Both the position numbers and the translations under genes were made by a program. This document shows, piece by piece, positions 26,420 to 38,264 of a DNA stretch of 64,000 nt. Each line of letters starts with the position of its first letter. Positions within the stretch are counted from its first letter, which is position 1. A model generated the notes under the pieces. It did no database searches. It saw nothing but the letters and a program-made list of their open reading frames with translations, and was not told the DNA's origin. Origin of the DNA: Leucaena leucocephala (taxonomy: Eukaryota; Streptophyta; Magnoliopsida; Fabales; Fabaceae); the NCBI GenBank assembly GCA_037074615.1, contig CM073518.1:16940501-17004500 (forward strand), in the 5' to 3' direction.

Positions 26420-26947
26420 GACAAGGTGAGGAAAAAAGACCCTTTGATGGATACTTAGCCAAGTTCATCCACATGACTGATGAGAGATGTACAACTGAGC
26501 AGGTGACTTACGAATTGAGTTTTGTGTTGTAAGAAAGGATTCTGCTCAAGCAGTTACAAAGTTTTAATGGAGTGGTAGAGGCATGCAATATTTGAGAGAG
26601 AAGTTTATAATGCCCAGAAAAATGTAAAGGCTAGAAGTTGAGAAGAGGTAATGAATTAAGAAGTTCAAACGTGCAATCAGTACCTAAGGGATACGAGATA
26701 GGTGGTAGAGACCACGGAGATAAGATTTGTTTAACAGGTCAAGAAAGTTGCTACAGATGTGGCAAGCTAGGACATTTTGCCAGAAAATGCCTACATAATA
26801 CAATAGGTAAGAATCCCCAGAGAGATAAAAGAGTTTTGAACTGATTAGAGAAGAGTTAGGGAAGTCAACAGAGATAATTTAAGAGATAGTATGGATTAAT
26901 GATAGCTAAGTATATGAGATATGTGACTCAGGCGCTGGTCATTCAAT
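26420..26947 (+). pseudogene. F2 gag (CCHC zinc knuckle) and protease start
   Basis: Gag remnant with gypsy-like capsid end (FIHMTDERCTTEQVTYEL at about 26465-26518, then stops) and an intact zinc knuckle CYRCGKLGHFARKC encoded at 26749-26790 (C-x2-C-x4-H-x4-C). At 26922-26945 the sequence encodes CDSGAGHS, the aspartic-protease active-site motif (D-S/T-G). The reading ends there because the element joins LTR sequence at 26948. In the intact family gag packages the RNA and the protease processes the polyprotein. This copy is non-functional. Confidence 0.8.
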
Positions 26948-27782
26948 AGTGGAACCTGTAAGGGGCAGATATAAGGAAGAGTTTTAGAAGGGATTGAGAC
27001 GATGATCAGAATAAATGATAAAGGTTAGATGAGTTTTGAAGAAAGAGAGGGACTAAACAGAAAAGTCTAAAAGTTTTATGGTGCAAAATGAAAGTAGACA
27101 AAGTTATGGGCCATTAAGTCTGATTAGAAAAGTTGAGAGATTAAAGTGCCATTTTCAAAACTTCAGGGGTAAAATGGTAATTATGAAAAGTTAAGAAAAA
27201 AGGCCCAAAATTGCCTAGAAACATTTTAGTCTCAAATTTTAGCATAAAATAGAAAAAAATATTTTGATCAGCTTAACAAAACACGAAATTTTAATTTGAC
27301 GTCCCGATAAATTGATATGAATTTCTGAAGTTTAGAAAATTAGTACAGTATCTTCTTTACCTTAGATTCAAATGAAATTTTATAGAAAATTATTATAATT
27401 AATATAAATTTTTTTGAAACTAATAGAACTAAAAAAGGAGTTATGTAGAATTTATAATAGAATTTATGATAGAATAAAATACCCAATAAATACTTTTCGA
27501 GGGAATTTCTTAGGAGTTGAGCCCACAAAGGTAGGAGACCAAGTTAAAGGTCCAAAATGGTGCCTCATAGATCCAATAATATTTTCAAATAGGCATGTGG
27601 GCAAGTGTTAATAAAGACTCTAAAAAATATAAAATTACGAAAATGCTATTATGTTATGTAAAATTATAAAAATGCCCATGTGTTGTAATACTGAACAAGA
27701 GATGAGTGGAGTGCATCTTGGTCATTTAGATAGGGTTAAAATACTAAGGGAGATACATGAATGATTAATCAGAGTCAGTATA

Positions 27783-30335
27783 TGTAACATCCTGATTTTT
27801 GGGTCTAGGAGAACTGAGAGGTAGTTTGATATGGGCAGGCTATTAAACCCGTAGTCCCAGGATAGTAATCTGATATGGGCAGATTACTTACCTATATTTT
27901 ATAGGAATCCAAGGGATGAGTTAAGTCCCTCAGGATTTAAAGATGAGTTAAGTCTTTGACCTACAAAATAGGGACAGTTCACCTAGGTTCAAAAAGAGGA
28001 ATGTAAGGAATATCCTAAGTCTTGAGCCTAGGAATTCTGTAGGTAGCTAGATATGGGCTGGCTCCTGAGTAAGATAACCTGATATGGGCGGGTTGTCTAG
28101 CCTTTCAATTAACAATGACTCCCGTAGAGTTCAAGGGATGAGTTGTTGAAAGAGAATTTCGAGAACTTAAGATAAAGGATAAGAAAAGATGTCAGAAAGA
28201 GAATATAGGGGCATAATCACAATTATGGGAAAGATCAGGCTGGTAGCCGATGAGTACCATATTTTACCATAAAATAGAGAAAATTATGCTGATCATTTCA
28301 CTGAACTGTGAAATATGCATATGAGGTCTCTATGAGTATGTAAGAATTAGAAAAGTGACCAAGGGTAAAATGGTCATTTTGAAAAAACTGGGCTCGCGAG
28401 CGTACTTTCAAGCCAAAATAGCACGGTTCTAATGACGCAACACAGAATTTTGATTTGAGGTCCCGATTTTTCTGTAAAAAATCCTGAAGATGAGAATTTA
28501 CAGTTATAATCGGTAAAGGAAAAGTAGTCTGAATAAAGATGATCGGACTGTGGCCAGAAGCCATATAGTATTTCTAAGGTTAGTCAGTCAAGAAAGGTTA
28601 TCTGGATAGTTGACCAGGGTCAGAGAATACTCTGGTAAGATATGAAAAGACAGTAATGCCCCTAGACTCATTAAAGTAAAGAAAGAGGAACCAAGGGCAT
28701 TTTGGTAATTTGCCAAGGGATGTTTCTTGGGAATCGAGCCATCAGAGTACTTGAGCTTGATCAGAGATCCAATATAGCATTCCCAGAGTCCAAAAACGTA
28801 GCCCAAGGAATATGTGAGTAAAAGTAGAATTAAAATACTATTTTAGTGTTGTTTCCATAAAGTAAAGTTACTCGGTTGACGTGATAACCGGGGGATTGAT
28901 CAAATAAAGCTTTGTACTTATCTGGAAGTCATGGGATGGCGTGAAAGGTGCCAGCAAGACGCCACATGGCGCCAACCTAGAGGGAGAAGAAAAGCTGAAG
29001 ACACGTGGCATGATCTTAGCCGTGTATTCCGATACAAGACTCTGGAATACTCTGGAAACAATGAGTCAGCATGTTGAGTCAGTAGGTAATTATGAGAGGC
29101 CATGAGTCATCATGATGAGTCATCAAGATGACATCACCATGATGATGCAATAAGTTGGATTAAAGAAAATAGAAAATTCCAGGAAAATCGGTGGCCACAA
29201 GATCAAAGTTCTTGAGAATTACAGAAATGTCATCCATGAAAACTATAAATACCCCCTCCCATTTTCATTCATCCCACGACATACACAAAGAAAGGAAGAG
29301 AAATAAGAGAGAGAAAGAGAAAGAGAAAGAAAGAAAGAAGGAAGTTCTGGAGGAACTGGGAGCAGTATAGAGATAGTAGAGTTCTGCTAAGCTTGTGAGG
29401 TAGTAACTAATCCTAGCTTTTATGTAATGGCTTTGTGATGTGATGTGCTATTATTTGGTTGGATTATTGTCTTATATGTTATGTCTGAAGCTCTACTACA
29501 TAATGCTATGATCATATGTTATTATTGAGTATGGAAGCACGCGGCATACTTATCTGTACACAATCACAAGCAAGCACTATCACACTGCATTACATATATT
29601 GTTATGGTTGTTACTACTGAGATTCCCCTGAATCTCATTCCCTATGTATAACCCATTACAGGGAAGTTATGTCAAAGTGAATTTTAAGAATGCTAAGAGA
29701 CGCCGTTATGCTGCCAAAAGTATGGCAAAATATCAGTTATGAAGGAAGGATGATACGTATTGTGTATGTAGGTACTGTCTAAGGAGTCTGGAAGTGAGTG
29801 CACCTAGCCGGTTCATCCAGTCTTTCCTGGGTACTTACGTAGAATGGTAGTTCTCACGGGAATTACCGAATCAGTACAAGATCAGTTATTTGTAAAGATG
29901 AAGCCTAGTAGTTATGCTAAAGGATTTCAGGCAGGAAAAGATGTAATAGAGATATGAGGATTTTGTGTATTCCTTGTTGTATAACAATTTATTATTTAAT
30001 AATAAATATTGCTTGGCATATTCAGTTTGTGTATGAGGAATTAAGAGAGAAATTCGTAGGTCCTAAGGCAGCAGTGTTCCGACCTCAGTTTGACCTACTA
30101 AATGAAAGAGTTTGGCCATGAAATTTGGTGAGCCAGTAGCACATCTGGGGCATTACGTGGATAGGTAATAAGCCTCATTTGGATGTGTAGAATGAGATAA
30201 ATCAACTCTCAAAGTAAAGGTCCAGAATAAGGAACTTAAGAGTGAAATGTTAATTTTTGGGTTTAAGTTAAGATATAATTGAGCTAATATCGCTTCCGCA
30301 AGTGTACTCTAAGGGGTCTAAGGAAGGATGTTTCA
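27783..30335 (+). mobile_element. solo LTR A (2553 bp)
   Basis: TGTAACATCC ... GGATGTTTCA. The TSD is GTATA at 27778-27782 and 30336-30340, and the interrupted F sequence (CAGTATATGCCCTG) rejoins across it. The termini form a near-perfect 10-bp inverted repeat. There is no PBS or PPT. Confidence 0.95.
29243..29255 (+). promoter_or_regulatory. LTR A TATA box
   Basis: CTATAAATACCCC, 1460 bp into the LTR, followed by a GA-rich leader at 29285-29350. Confidence 0.7.
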
Positions 30336-30780
30336 GTATATGCCCTGATAAGATGTAAAGAGGTGTGAAATGACAAGTATGCCCTTAAGGTTAATATAGT
30401 GTAAGATAGTGAACTAAGGGCATTTTGATAATTTGACAAGAGATCAGTAATTAAGTTTAGACCCAGTTCAACAATGTCAATGGTAAGAAAAATTTGGATA
30501 CTGGATTTAAGGTAAAAAAATATATTATGGAATCTTGAAAAATTATAGGTTATTAAACAGTCTGGTTTTTGTGAAATTTGACCGGGCCGGTATCGAATTG
30601 GACTAAAAATTTTCCAATCATATCCTAACCCTAAATTGTGTCAAACAAGGCCCTAAATAATGTCATGGATGATGTCATAAAGTGGCTTCTAGGGCAAGCT
30701 TGATGGAAGAATGAATATAGACCATTGGATCAAATAGAAAAAGTTTAAATCCTAGCCATCCATTTCCACCCAAATTATTC

Positions 30781-30788
30781 TATATAAA
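30781..30788 (+). promoter_or_regulatory. TATA box of the truncated F LTR
   Basis: TATATAAA followed by CCCCCTC. After removing the nested LTR it lies about 1275 bp from the truncated LTR start. Confidence 0.6.
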
Positions 30789-31869
30789 CCCCCTCATTTC
30801 TGCACATTCACACCAAGCATTGGGAACCATGGGGAGGTGTTGCCAAAATGGATTTCAAGCAAGAAGAAGAGGAAAATCAAGTAGCAAAATAAGCAAGGAT
30901 CCAAGGTAACTTCTTCCTCCTACCTTTGTATTATGTTATAGGAAGATTTCTCTTGGATTTGAATGGTTGAAACAACATTTTTCTCTCCATGTGAGCTGCT
31001 GGACTTTCTATCTTGATGGAGGAAGAAGATGAATATTGAGTTATAAAATGTTTAGATAAGCTTAAACAAGCTAGAATTAAGTAGTTTGAGCTTAGGAAAT
31101 CATGTAATCTTGGAATTGTAATCTTGAGACCCTTTCTATCGCTGTTCATGCACCTAGGTAGGAGTTAGAATTTCATGATTTTGATGCTTCCAATGGTTTT
31201 AAAATAAAAAATTGTGTGGTATAAAGAAGAGAAACAAGTGCTGGAAGCATTGGAATTAAAATAAGAATGTTTTAGAATTTAGGAAGGTGCTGTACGATTC
31301 TTAACAGATTTCATTGGAGGAGTTTGATTTTCACAATTCCAATAACATATTTGAATTCCTTGGAAAAATTATATAGTATTGATCTAAGAAAATAATTATC
31401 ACAAAGCTAAACCACTAATTGCAAGAATTAAGTTTAGAGTTAGGGTTTTAAGGAACTTGATGTGTATTTATGTAATGTCTCTAATGTGTTGTGTACACAA
31501 TATAATTGTGTTTAGGGCCATGATATGTCAAAGAAAATGAGTTAAAGAGGATGAGCAAGCAACCAATGTTTGGTTGGAAGCTTAGGGAGCAAGTGCAAGA
31601 ACAAGAGAGAAATCTTATGTTTAAGGTAGTAGACTTATCTCTTTATGTGCTTTATATGGTATGCTTATGTGTTGACATGTATATGATGATTGAATCATGT
31701 TGTGACATGATGAATGATATTGAACATGTTATGAATGGCATGTTTCCTATGGCCATGCATTTTTATACAAAGCATATAGCATGATGGCATGTCATTAATT
31801 AAAGAAAGTTTAATGAAATTTCATATCATGCATTAGAATCCAACTTGCAAATTTAAGTGGTAATATTTG

Positions 31870-31969
31870 TGATGAGGCCCTCGGATTGTCACAGTCCGAG
31901 CCATCAAAATAAAGTTAATTGCACCCAATAATATAGTATAAGGCACAACTCTATCGTTCTTCTCAAGGA
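31870..31969 (-). mobile_element. Athila LTR 3'-end fragment (100 bp)
   Basis: Starts TGATGAGGCCCTC on the plus strand. This is the same terminus, in the same F-LTR position (after GGTAATATTTG), as the Athila LTR at 38265. After about 100 bp it switches to F internal sequence. It marks a duplicated insertion junction rather than an independent insertion. Confidence 0.8.
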
Positions 31970-32247
31970 GCCAGATAGACCCCACATGAAATAAGAAGAG
32001 ATCAAGTCTAAGCAGATAAGTTCCTAAGATGAAATTAAAGAGAATAAGAGCCAGATAGACCCAAGAGAGACAGTGTCAAAAGGGTCTAAGACAGGGAAGT
32101 ACTAGGGTAGGAGCCTGTTAGCACCAGTGCTTCAGATTTTCATTGACAGTTTTTAGTTAAGAGTGCTCAGGCTAGAGTAGCCCAATAATGGGTAACCCTC
32201 TGGGAAGTGATAAAAACTGGTAAGAAAGTAGAACCCCTTATGTTAGA

Positions 32248-35200
32248 TGTAACATCCCGATTTTTGGTCTAGGAGATCTGGGAAGTAGTCTGATACGGGC
32301 AGGCTGCTAAACCCGTAGTCCCAGGGTAGTAATCTGATATGGGCGAATCACTTACCTGTATTTTGTAGAAATCCGAGGGATGAGCTAAGTCCTTCAGGAT
32401 TTAAAGATGAGTTAAGTCTTTAACCTACAGAATCGGGACAGTTCACCTAGGTTCAAAATGAGGAATGTGAGGAATATCCCTTTGAGCAGAAGTCCCCGAA
32501 ACATACAGAGGGTTTTTAGGGACTAAACTGCAAATAAGTCCAGGGACTGATATAGTGAAAGTCTCTAGAGATATGATGGCCATTTATACAAAGAAAGGGA
32601 TTAAATTACAAAAGAAATAAAATAAAGGGGCTTAAGTGCAATTATGGAGAGTATAAAGCCAAAAAGGAAAAGTAGACAAAAATGTGGGGTCCTTAAGTAT
32701 AATTTTAGCCAAATAAAAAGGGACTTAATTGAAAAGAAGAAAAGTTCCCTGGGGCTAAAGTGTAATTAAAGAAAGTCAGGCCGAAAGTGGTTTGGACTGT
32801 CCGAAAGCATTTCAGTCCCAGATTTCACCGGTAGAGAGAGCAAGTGACGTTCAAAAATCTGGCTTGATACAGGAATTTTTGAAGACTCCAGATAGCCAGA
32901 AATGGACTGATCGTCCAAAAGTTATAAAAATTCATACTGGATATCCTAGATTTCAGATCTAGGTGAGAAAATACAGGATGATGCGTCCTTATGGGGCGGA
33001 TGTCAGGAAACTGACAGAATACCGATAGGAGGCCTGTAGAAAAAGTTATTCACAAATCAGAAAATCCAGACGGGAGTGTGAGGCCTCCGGGTATCCGATA
33101 GGGAAATTTATCAGTATTTGAATAGGGACTGAATGAGTTCGGATGACCTCAGTCAGATGACTGATATGACTCACAGGGATGCCTGAACACCGCAGGCCAG
33201 TGTATCGGACAGAAGGAGCCGGTGTCCGGATATGTGTATAAACGGTGTATAATAGATAAAATATTCAATAATCATTGACAAGGGAGGATTCCTCGTAATG
33301 CGTGTCACGAAGGTAGTGGACCCTAAAAGGCCCAATAATGGCGCCAACAAAGGCCCAGTAAGACCTTGGACTGATAGGTGGGCCAGTATCCGGTAGAACC
33401 CCTGAAAAGTGCGAAATTACGAAAATACCCCTATGTTGGATTAAAGGGGTAGTAGATGTATGAAGGGCATTTTGGTCATTCTAGACAGGCCCAAAAACCA
33501 AGGTACATACAGATAAAGTTACTTAGAGTCAGTATATACCCTGACAGAGTACAGAAGGGTGTAAAATGATGATTTTACCCTTAGGGTTAAAATAGTGCAA
33601 GAAAGGGCACCCAAGGGTATTTTGGTAATTTGCGAAGGGCTGTTTCTTAGGAGTCAAGCCATTAGAGTACTTGAGCTTGATCAGAGACCCAAGATAATAT
33701 TCCAAGGCCCAAAAACGTAGCCCATGAAGTATGTGAGGAAAAGTGGCATTAAAATACTATTTTAATGTTGTTTCAATAAAGTAAAGTTACTCGGTTGGCA
33801 CGATAACCGAGGAAGTAATCAGATAGAGTCCTGGACTTATCTGGATTGCATTGGAAGGCGTAAAAGGTCCCTTCCAGATGCCACATGGCGTCATCTTAGA
33901 GGAAGAAGAAAAGTTAAGGACACGTGGCACAATCTTAGCCGGTGAGTCCAGTTTGTGGGAAATTGGACCGGACCGGTACTGGATTGGACTGGAACTGCTG
34001 AGTCAGCTGATGAAGTGTCCAAGAAGATTGCAATTTTTCCATGTGAGAAGTGTGCATGATGAGGTGTCCCATGAGGTGGCTTTAAGATGATGTCATGCAT
34101 GATGCAGTAAAAGGAATAAAGAAAAATAGGAAATTCCGGAAAAACCAGGACCACAGGATCAGATGGCTTTAAAATTACAAGAATGCCATTGACAAAAACT
34201 ATAAATACCCCCCCATTCATTCATTATGCACGGCCAAGGAGCCTTTTTAGAGTGAGAAGGAAGTGCTAGAGAGAAAGTGAGAGAAAGAAAGAAAGAAAGG
34301 AAGTTCTGGCGGAGCTGGAAGAAGAATAGAGATAGTAGAGTTCTGCTGAGCCTTTGAGGTAGTAACTAATCCTAGCTTTTATGTAATGGCTTTGTGATTT
34401 GTTGTGCTATTGTTTGGTTAGATTGTTGTCTTATATGTTATGCTTGAAGCTCTATTACAATGCTATGATCATATGTTATTAAATATGGAAGCACGCAGCA
34501 TACTTATCTGTACACAATCACAAGCAAGCACTGTCACTCTGCATTACATATATTGTTATGATTATTGCTACTGGGATTCTTTTGAATCTCATTCCCATAT
34601 ATAACATTACAGGGGAGGTTCTGTCAAAATAAAATTTGGAAATCTTAAGAGACGCCGTTAGGCTGCCGAAATTCTGGCAACAAAGAAGGAACAAAGAAAG
34701 GAACTGATACGTACTGTGTACGTAGGTACTGTCTAAGGAGGCCGGAAATGAGTGGACCTAGCAGGTTCATCCAGTCTTTCCTGGGTACTTACGTAGAATG
34801 GTAGCTCCTACGGGAATTACCGAATCGGTACAAGATCGTTACTTTCTACAGAAGGAATGTAGCGGTTATGCTGCCGAAGTTCGGGCAGGAAAATATGTAG
34901 TAGAAATATGAGAATTTTGTATATGCTTGTTGTATGACATTTTATTATTTAATAATAAATATTGTTTGGCATGTTCAATTTGTGAATGGGGAATTAAAAG
35001 AGAAATTCGTAGGTCCTGAGGTAGCAGTGGTTTGACCTCAGTTTGACCTAGTAAACGAAGGAATTTGGCCACGAAATTTGGTGAGCCAGTTGTACACATA
35101 TGGGGCATTTCATGGATAGGTAATAAGCCTTATTTGGATGTGTAGAATGAAATTAATCAGTTCTCAAATTAAAGGTTCAGAATAAGGAACTTAAGAGTAA

Positions 35201-35291
35201 AATTTTAAATTTCTGGGCTTAAGTTAAGATACAATCAAGCTAATATTGCTTCCGCAAGTATACTCTGAGTGGTCTAAGGGAGGATGTTTCA
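32248..35291 (+). mobile_element. solo LTR B (3044 bp)
   Basis: TGTAACATCCCG ... GGATGTTTCA. The TSD is TTAGA at 32243-32247 and 35292-35296. The empty version of the site is visible in F1 at about 351-385 (CCCTTATGTCAAGTCCAAA). It is the longest solo LTR here. Confidence 0.95.
34199..34211 (+). promoter_or_regulatory. LTR B TATA box
   Basis: CTATAAATACCCC, 1951 bp into the LTR, with a GA-rich leader at 34245-34305. Confidence 0.7.
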
Positions 35292-35849
35292 TTAGATCCA
35301 AAGAGAGGATCTAAAAGGAAAGATTCAGATTATAACTTTATTTCAGGAGAAAGAAAGGCAAAAGAGCAATATTCTCTTGAAAGGCTGGTAAAGTTGTAAG
35401 TCAAAGAGAATGTTAGACTTATGATATCTCAAGATATATGAAGAGAAACCTATAATGATACATGTAATGAGATAAGAAGTATAATGAAAAATAGAAACCC
35501 CAGAATTTCATTAAATTACTGGAGGTTTATCTATGAAAGACATGGACACTACTCACAAGACCAGTATGGTGAGTTGTCCATAAATAGATGAATGAATGAC
35601 CGATGATAAAAAAATAGAAAGAAGCAAACTTTAACTCTAATTAAATAAACCAAAAAAGGAGTATGATAACACAAGAAGGATGTAGAGCTCTGCGGATACT
35701 AAGAAAATTCTACCAGATGTTAAGACAAGAGATGCAATTTCATAAAAGTACCCCCGAACCTTAGTCATGAAACAGAGAAGAGTATAAGAGTGATATATCC
35801 AAAATGGTTTACTAAGGTACGAGTTAAATTTTGAGGAAGAAATTTATTT

Positions 35850-35861
35850 AAGGAGGAGAAA
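35850..35861 (+). other. F3 polypurine tract
   Basis: AAGGAGGAGAAA immediately upstream of TGTCACATCC. It is homologous to 7432-7444. Confidence 0.8.
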
Positions 35862-38264
35862 TGTCACATCCTAATTTTCCCTATCTATATGAATAGACAG
35901 TGGAACCTGTAAAGGACAGATAGAGGGAAGAGTTCTGGAAGGGATTGTGACGATGATCAAAAGAAATGATAAAGGTTAGATTAGTTTTGAAGAAAGAGAG
36001 GGGCTAAACTGAAATGTCTAAAAGTTTCATGGTGCAAAATAGAAGTACACATAAGTTATGGCCCATTAAGTATAATTATGATAAGTTGAGGGACTAAAGT
36101 GCAATTTTTAAAACTTTAGGGGCAAATGGTAATTATAGAAAGTTAAGCCAGAAAAGGCCTAAAACTGTCCGGAAGTATTTCAGTCTCAAATTTTACCATA
36201 AAATAGAAAAAAATATTTTGATCAGTTTAACGCAATACGAAATTTTGATTTGAGGTCCCGATAAATTGATATGAATTTTTGAAGTTTAGAAGATTAGTAC
36301 ATTATCTTCTGGACCTCAGAATCAGATGAAATTTTGTAGAAAATTCTTACAATTAATATAAGAATTTATAAAACTAACAAAACTAAAAAATAAGTTATGT
36401 ATAATTTATAATGGAATTTAAAGTAGAATAAAATATTTAATAAATACTTTTAAAGGGAATTTTTTAAGAGTTGAGCCAATGAAAGCAAGGGACCAAGTAA
36501 AAGGCCCAAAATGGTGCCTCATAAACCCAATAATATTTTTAGATAGGTATGTGGGCCAGTTTCAATAAAGACTCTGAAAAATATAAAATTATGAAAATGC
36601 CATTTGTTATGTAAAATTATAAAAATACCCCTGTGTTGTAATACTGAACAAGAGATAAGTGGAGGGCATTTTGGCCATTTGGATAGGGTTAAAATCCTAA
36701 GGGAGATACAAGAATGATTACTTAGATTCATTATATGCCTTGATAAGAAATAGAGGTGTGAAATGATAATTATGCCCTTAAGGCTAATATAGTGTAAGAT
36801 AGTAAACTAAGGGCATTTTGGTAATTTGACAAGAGATCAGTAATTAAGTTTAGATCCAGTATAACAATTTCAATGGTAGAAAAAATCTGGATACTGGATT
36901 TAAGGTAAAAAAACATATTATGGAATCTTGAAATATTATAGGTTATTAAACAGTCTGGTTTTTGTGAAATTTGACTAGGCCGGTATCGGATTGGACTAGA
37001 ATTTTTTCAATCAAATCCAATCCCTAAATTATGCCAAACAAGGCCCTAAATGATGCCATGGATGATTTCATAAAGTAGCTTCTAGGGAAAGCTTGATGCA
37101 AGAATGAATATGGACCATTGGATCAAATAGTAAAAGATTAAATCCTAACCATCCATTTCCACCCAAATTATTCTATATATACCCCCTCATTTCTACACAT
37201 TCACATCAAGCATTGGGAACCATGGGGAGGTGTTGCCAAAATGGATTTCAAGCAAGAAGAAGAGGAAAATCAAGTAGCTAAACAAGCAAGGATCCAAAGT
37301 AACTTCTTCCTCCTGCCTTTGTATTATGTTATAGGAAGATTTCTCTTGGATTTGAATGGTTGAAATACCATTTTTCTCTCCATGTGAGCTGCTGAATGTT
37401 CTATCTTGATGGGGGAAGAAGATTAATATTGAGTTATAAAATATTTAGATAAGCTTAAACAAGCTAGAATTAAGTAGTTTGAGCTTAGGAAATCATGTAA
37501 TCTTGGAATTGTAATCTTAAGAACCATTCTATCACTATTAATGTGCATGGGAATGAGTTAGAATTTCATGATTTTGATGCTTCCAATGGTTTTAAAATGA
37601 AAAATTGTGCGGGATAAAGTAGAGAAACAAGTATTGGAAACATTGGAATTAAAATGAGAATTTTTTAGAATTTAGGAAGGTGCTGTACAGTTTTGGACAG
37701 ATTTTATAGGAGGAGTTTGATTTTCATAATTAGAATACATATTTAAATTCCTTGGAAAAAATTATGTAAAATTGATCTAAGAAAATAATTATTACAAAGC
37801 TAAACGACTAACTCCAAGAATTAAGTTAAGAGTTAGGGGTTTTAAGGAACTTAATGTATAATATTTATGTAATGGCTCTAATGAGTTGTATACACAATAT
37901 AATTGTGCTTAGGGCCATGATATGTCAAGAAAATGAGTTAAAGAGGATGAGCAAGCAACCAATGTTTGGTTGGAAGCTTAGGGAAAATGTGCAAGTACAA
38001 GAGAGAAAACTTATGTTTAAGGTAGTGGACTTACCTCTTTATGTGCTTGATGTGGTATAATTATGTGTTGACATGTATATGATGATTGAATGATGTTGTG
38101 ACATGATCAATGATGTTGAATATGTTATGAATAACATGTTTCCCATGGCCATGCATTTTTATACAAAGCATATAGCATGATGGCATGTCATTAATTAAAG
38201 AAAGTTTAATGAAATTTCATATCATGCATTGAATCCAACTTGCATATTTAAGTGGTAATGTTTG
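35862..38264 (+). mobile_element. F3 3' LTR, cut by the Athila insertion
   Basis: Starts TGTCACATCCTAATTTTCCC after the PPT and runs to GGTAATGTTTG, where the Athila LTR begins. In the intact F LTR the same position (about 20265) continues CTACTAAAA, so the rest of this LTR should follow the far end of the Athila element, beyond 64000. Confidence 0.85.
37174..37181 (+). promoter_or_regulatory. F3 LTR TATA box
   Basis: TATATATA followed by CCCCCTC, 1312 bp into the LTR. Confidence 0.55.

Larger units (their letters stand above)
21066..26947 (+). mobile_element. F2 internal region with gag-protease remnant
   Basis: Leader and gag region of the F2 element, interrupted by solo LTR 22538-25429. 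It is heavily decayed from 21066 to about 26400. A gag zinc knuckle and the beginning of a protease domain survive at the 3' end, then the sequence switches abruptly to LTR at 26948. RT, RNase H and integrase are therefore deleted. Confidence 0.75.
26948..31869 (+). mobile_element. F-family LTR, both ends truncated, with a nested solo LTR
   Basis: Aligns with the F LTR at 35862-38264 from AGTGGAACCTG onward (about the first 50 bp are missing). It ends at GGTAATATTTG where an Athila LTR fragment starts. Solo LTR A (27783-30335) is nested inside. The junction at 26948 joins protease coding sequence to LTR, so it is an internal deletion. Confidence 0.8.
31970..35849 (+). mobile_element. F3 internal region (3' part), split by solo LTR B
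   Basis: Purine-rich non-coding sequence at 31970-32247 and 35292-35849, collinear with F1 (about 30-480 and 7100-7431). It contains solo LTR B. No gag or pol motif was found. It runs into a PPT and 3' LTR. Confidence 0.72.

Noticed and set aside
29280..29350. GA microsatellite as an isolated feature
   Set aside because: The same GA-rich leader follows the TATA box in all related LTRs, so it is part of the LTR.
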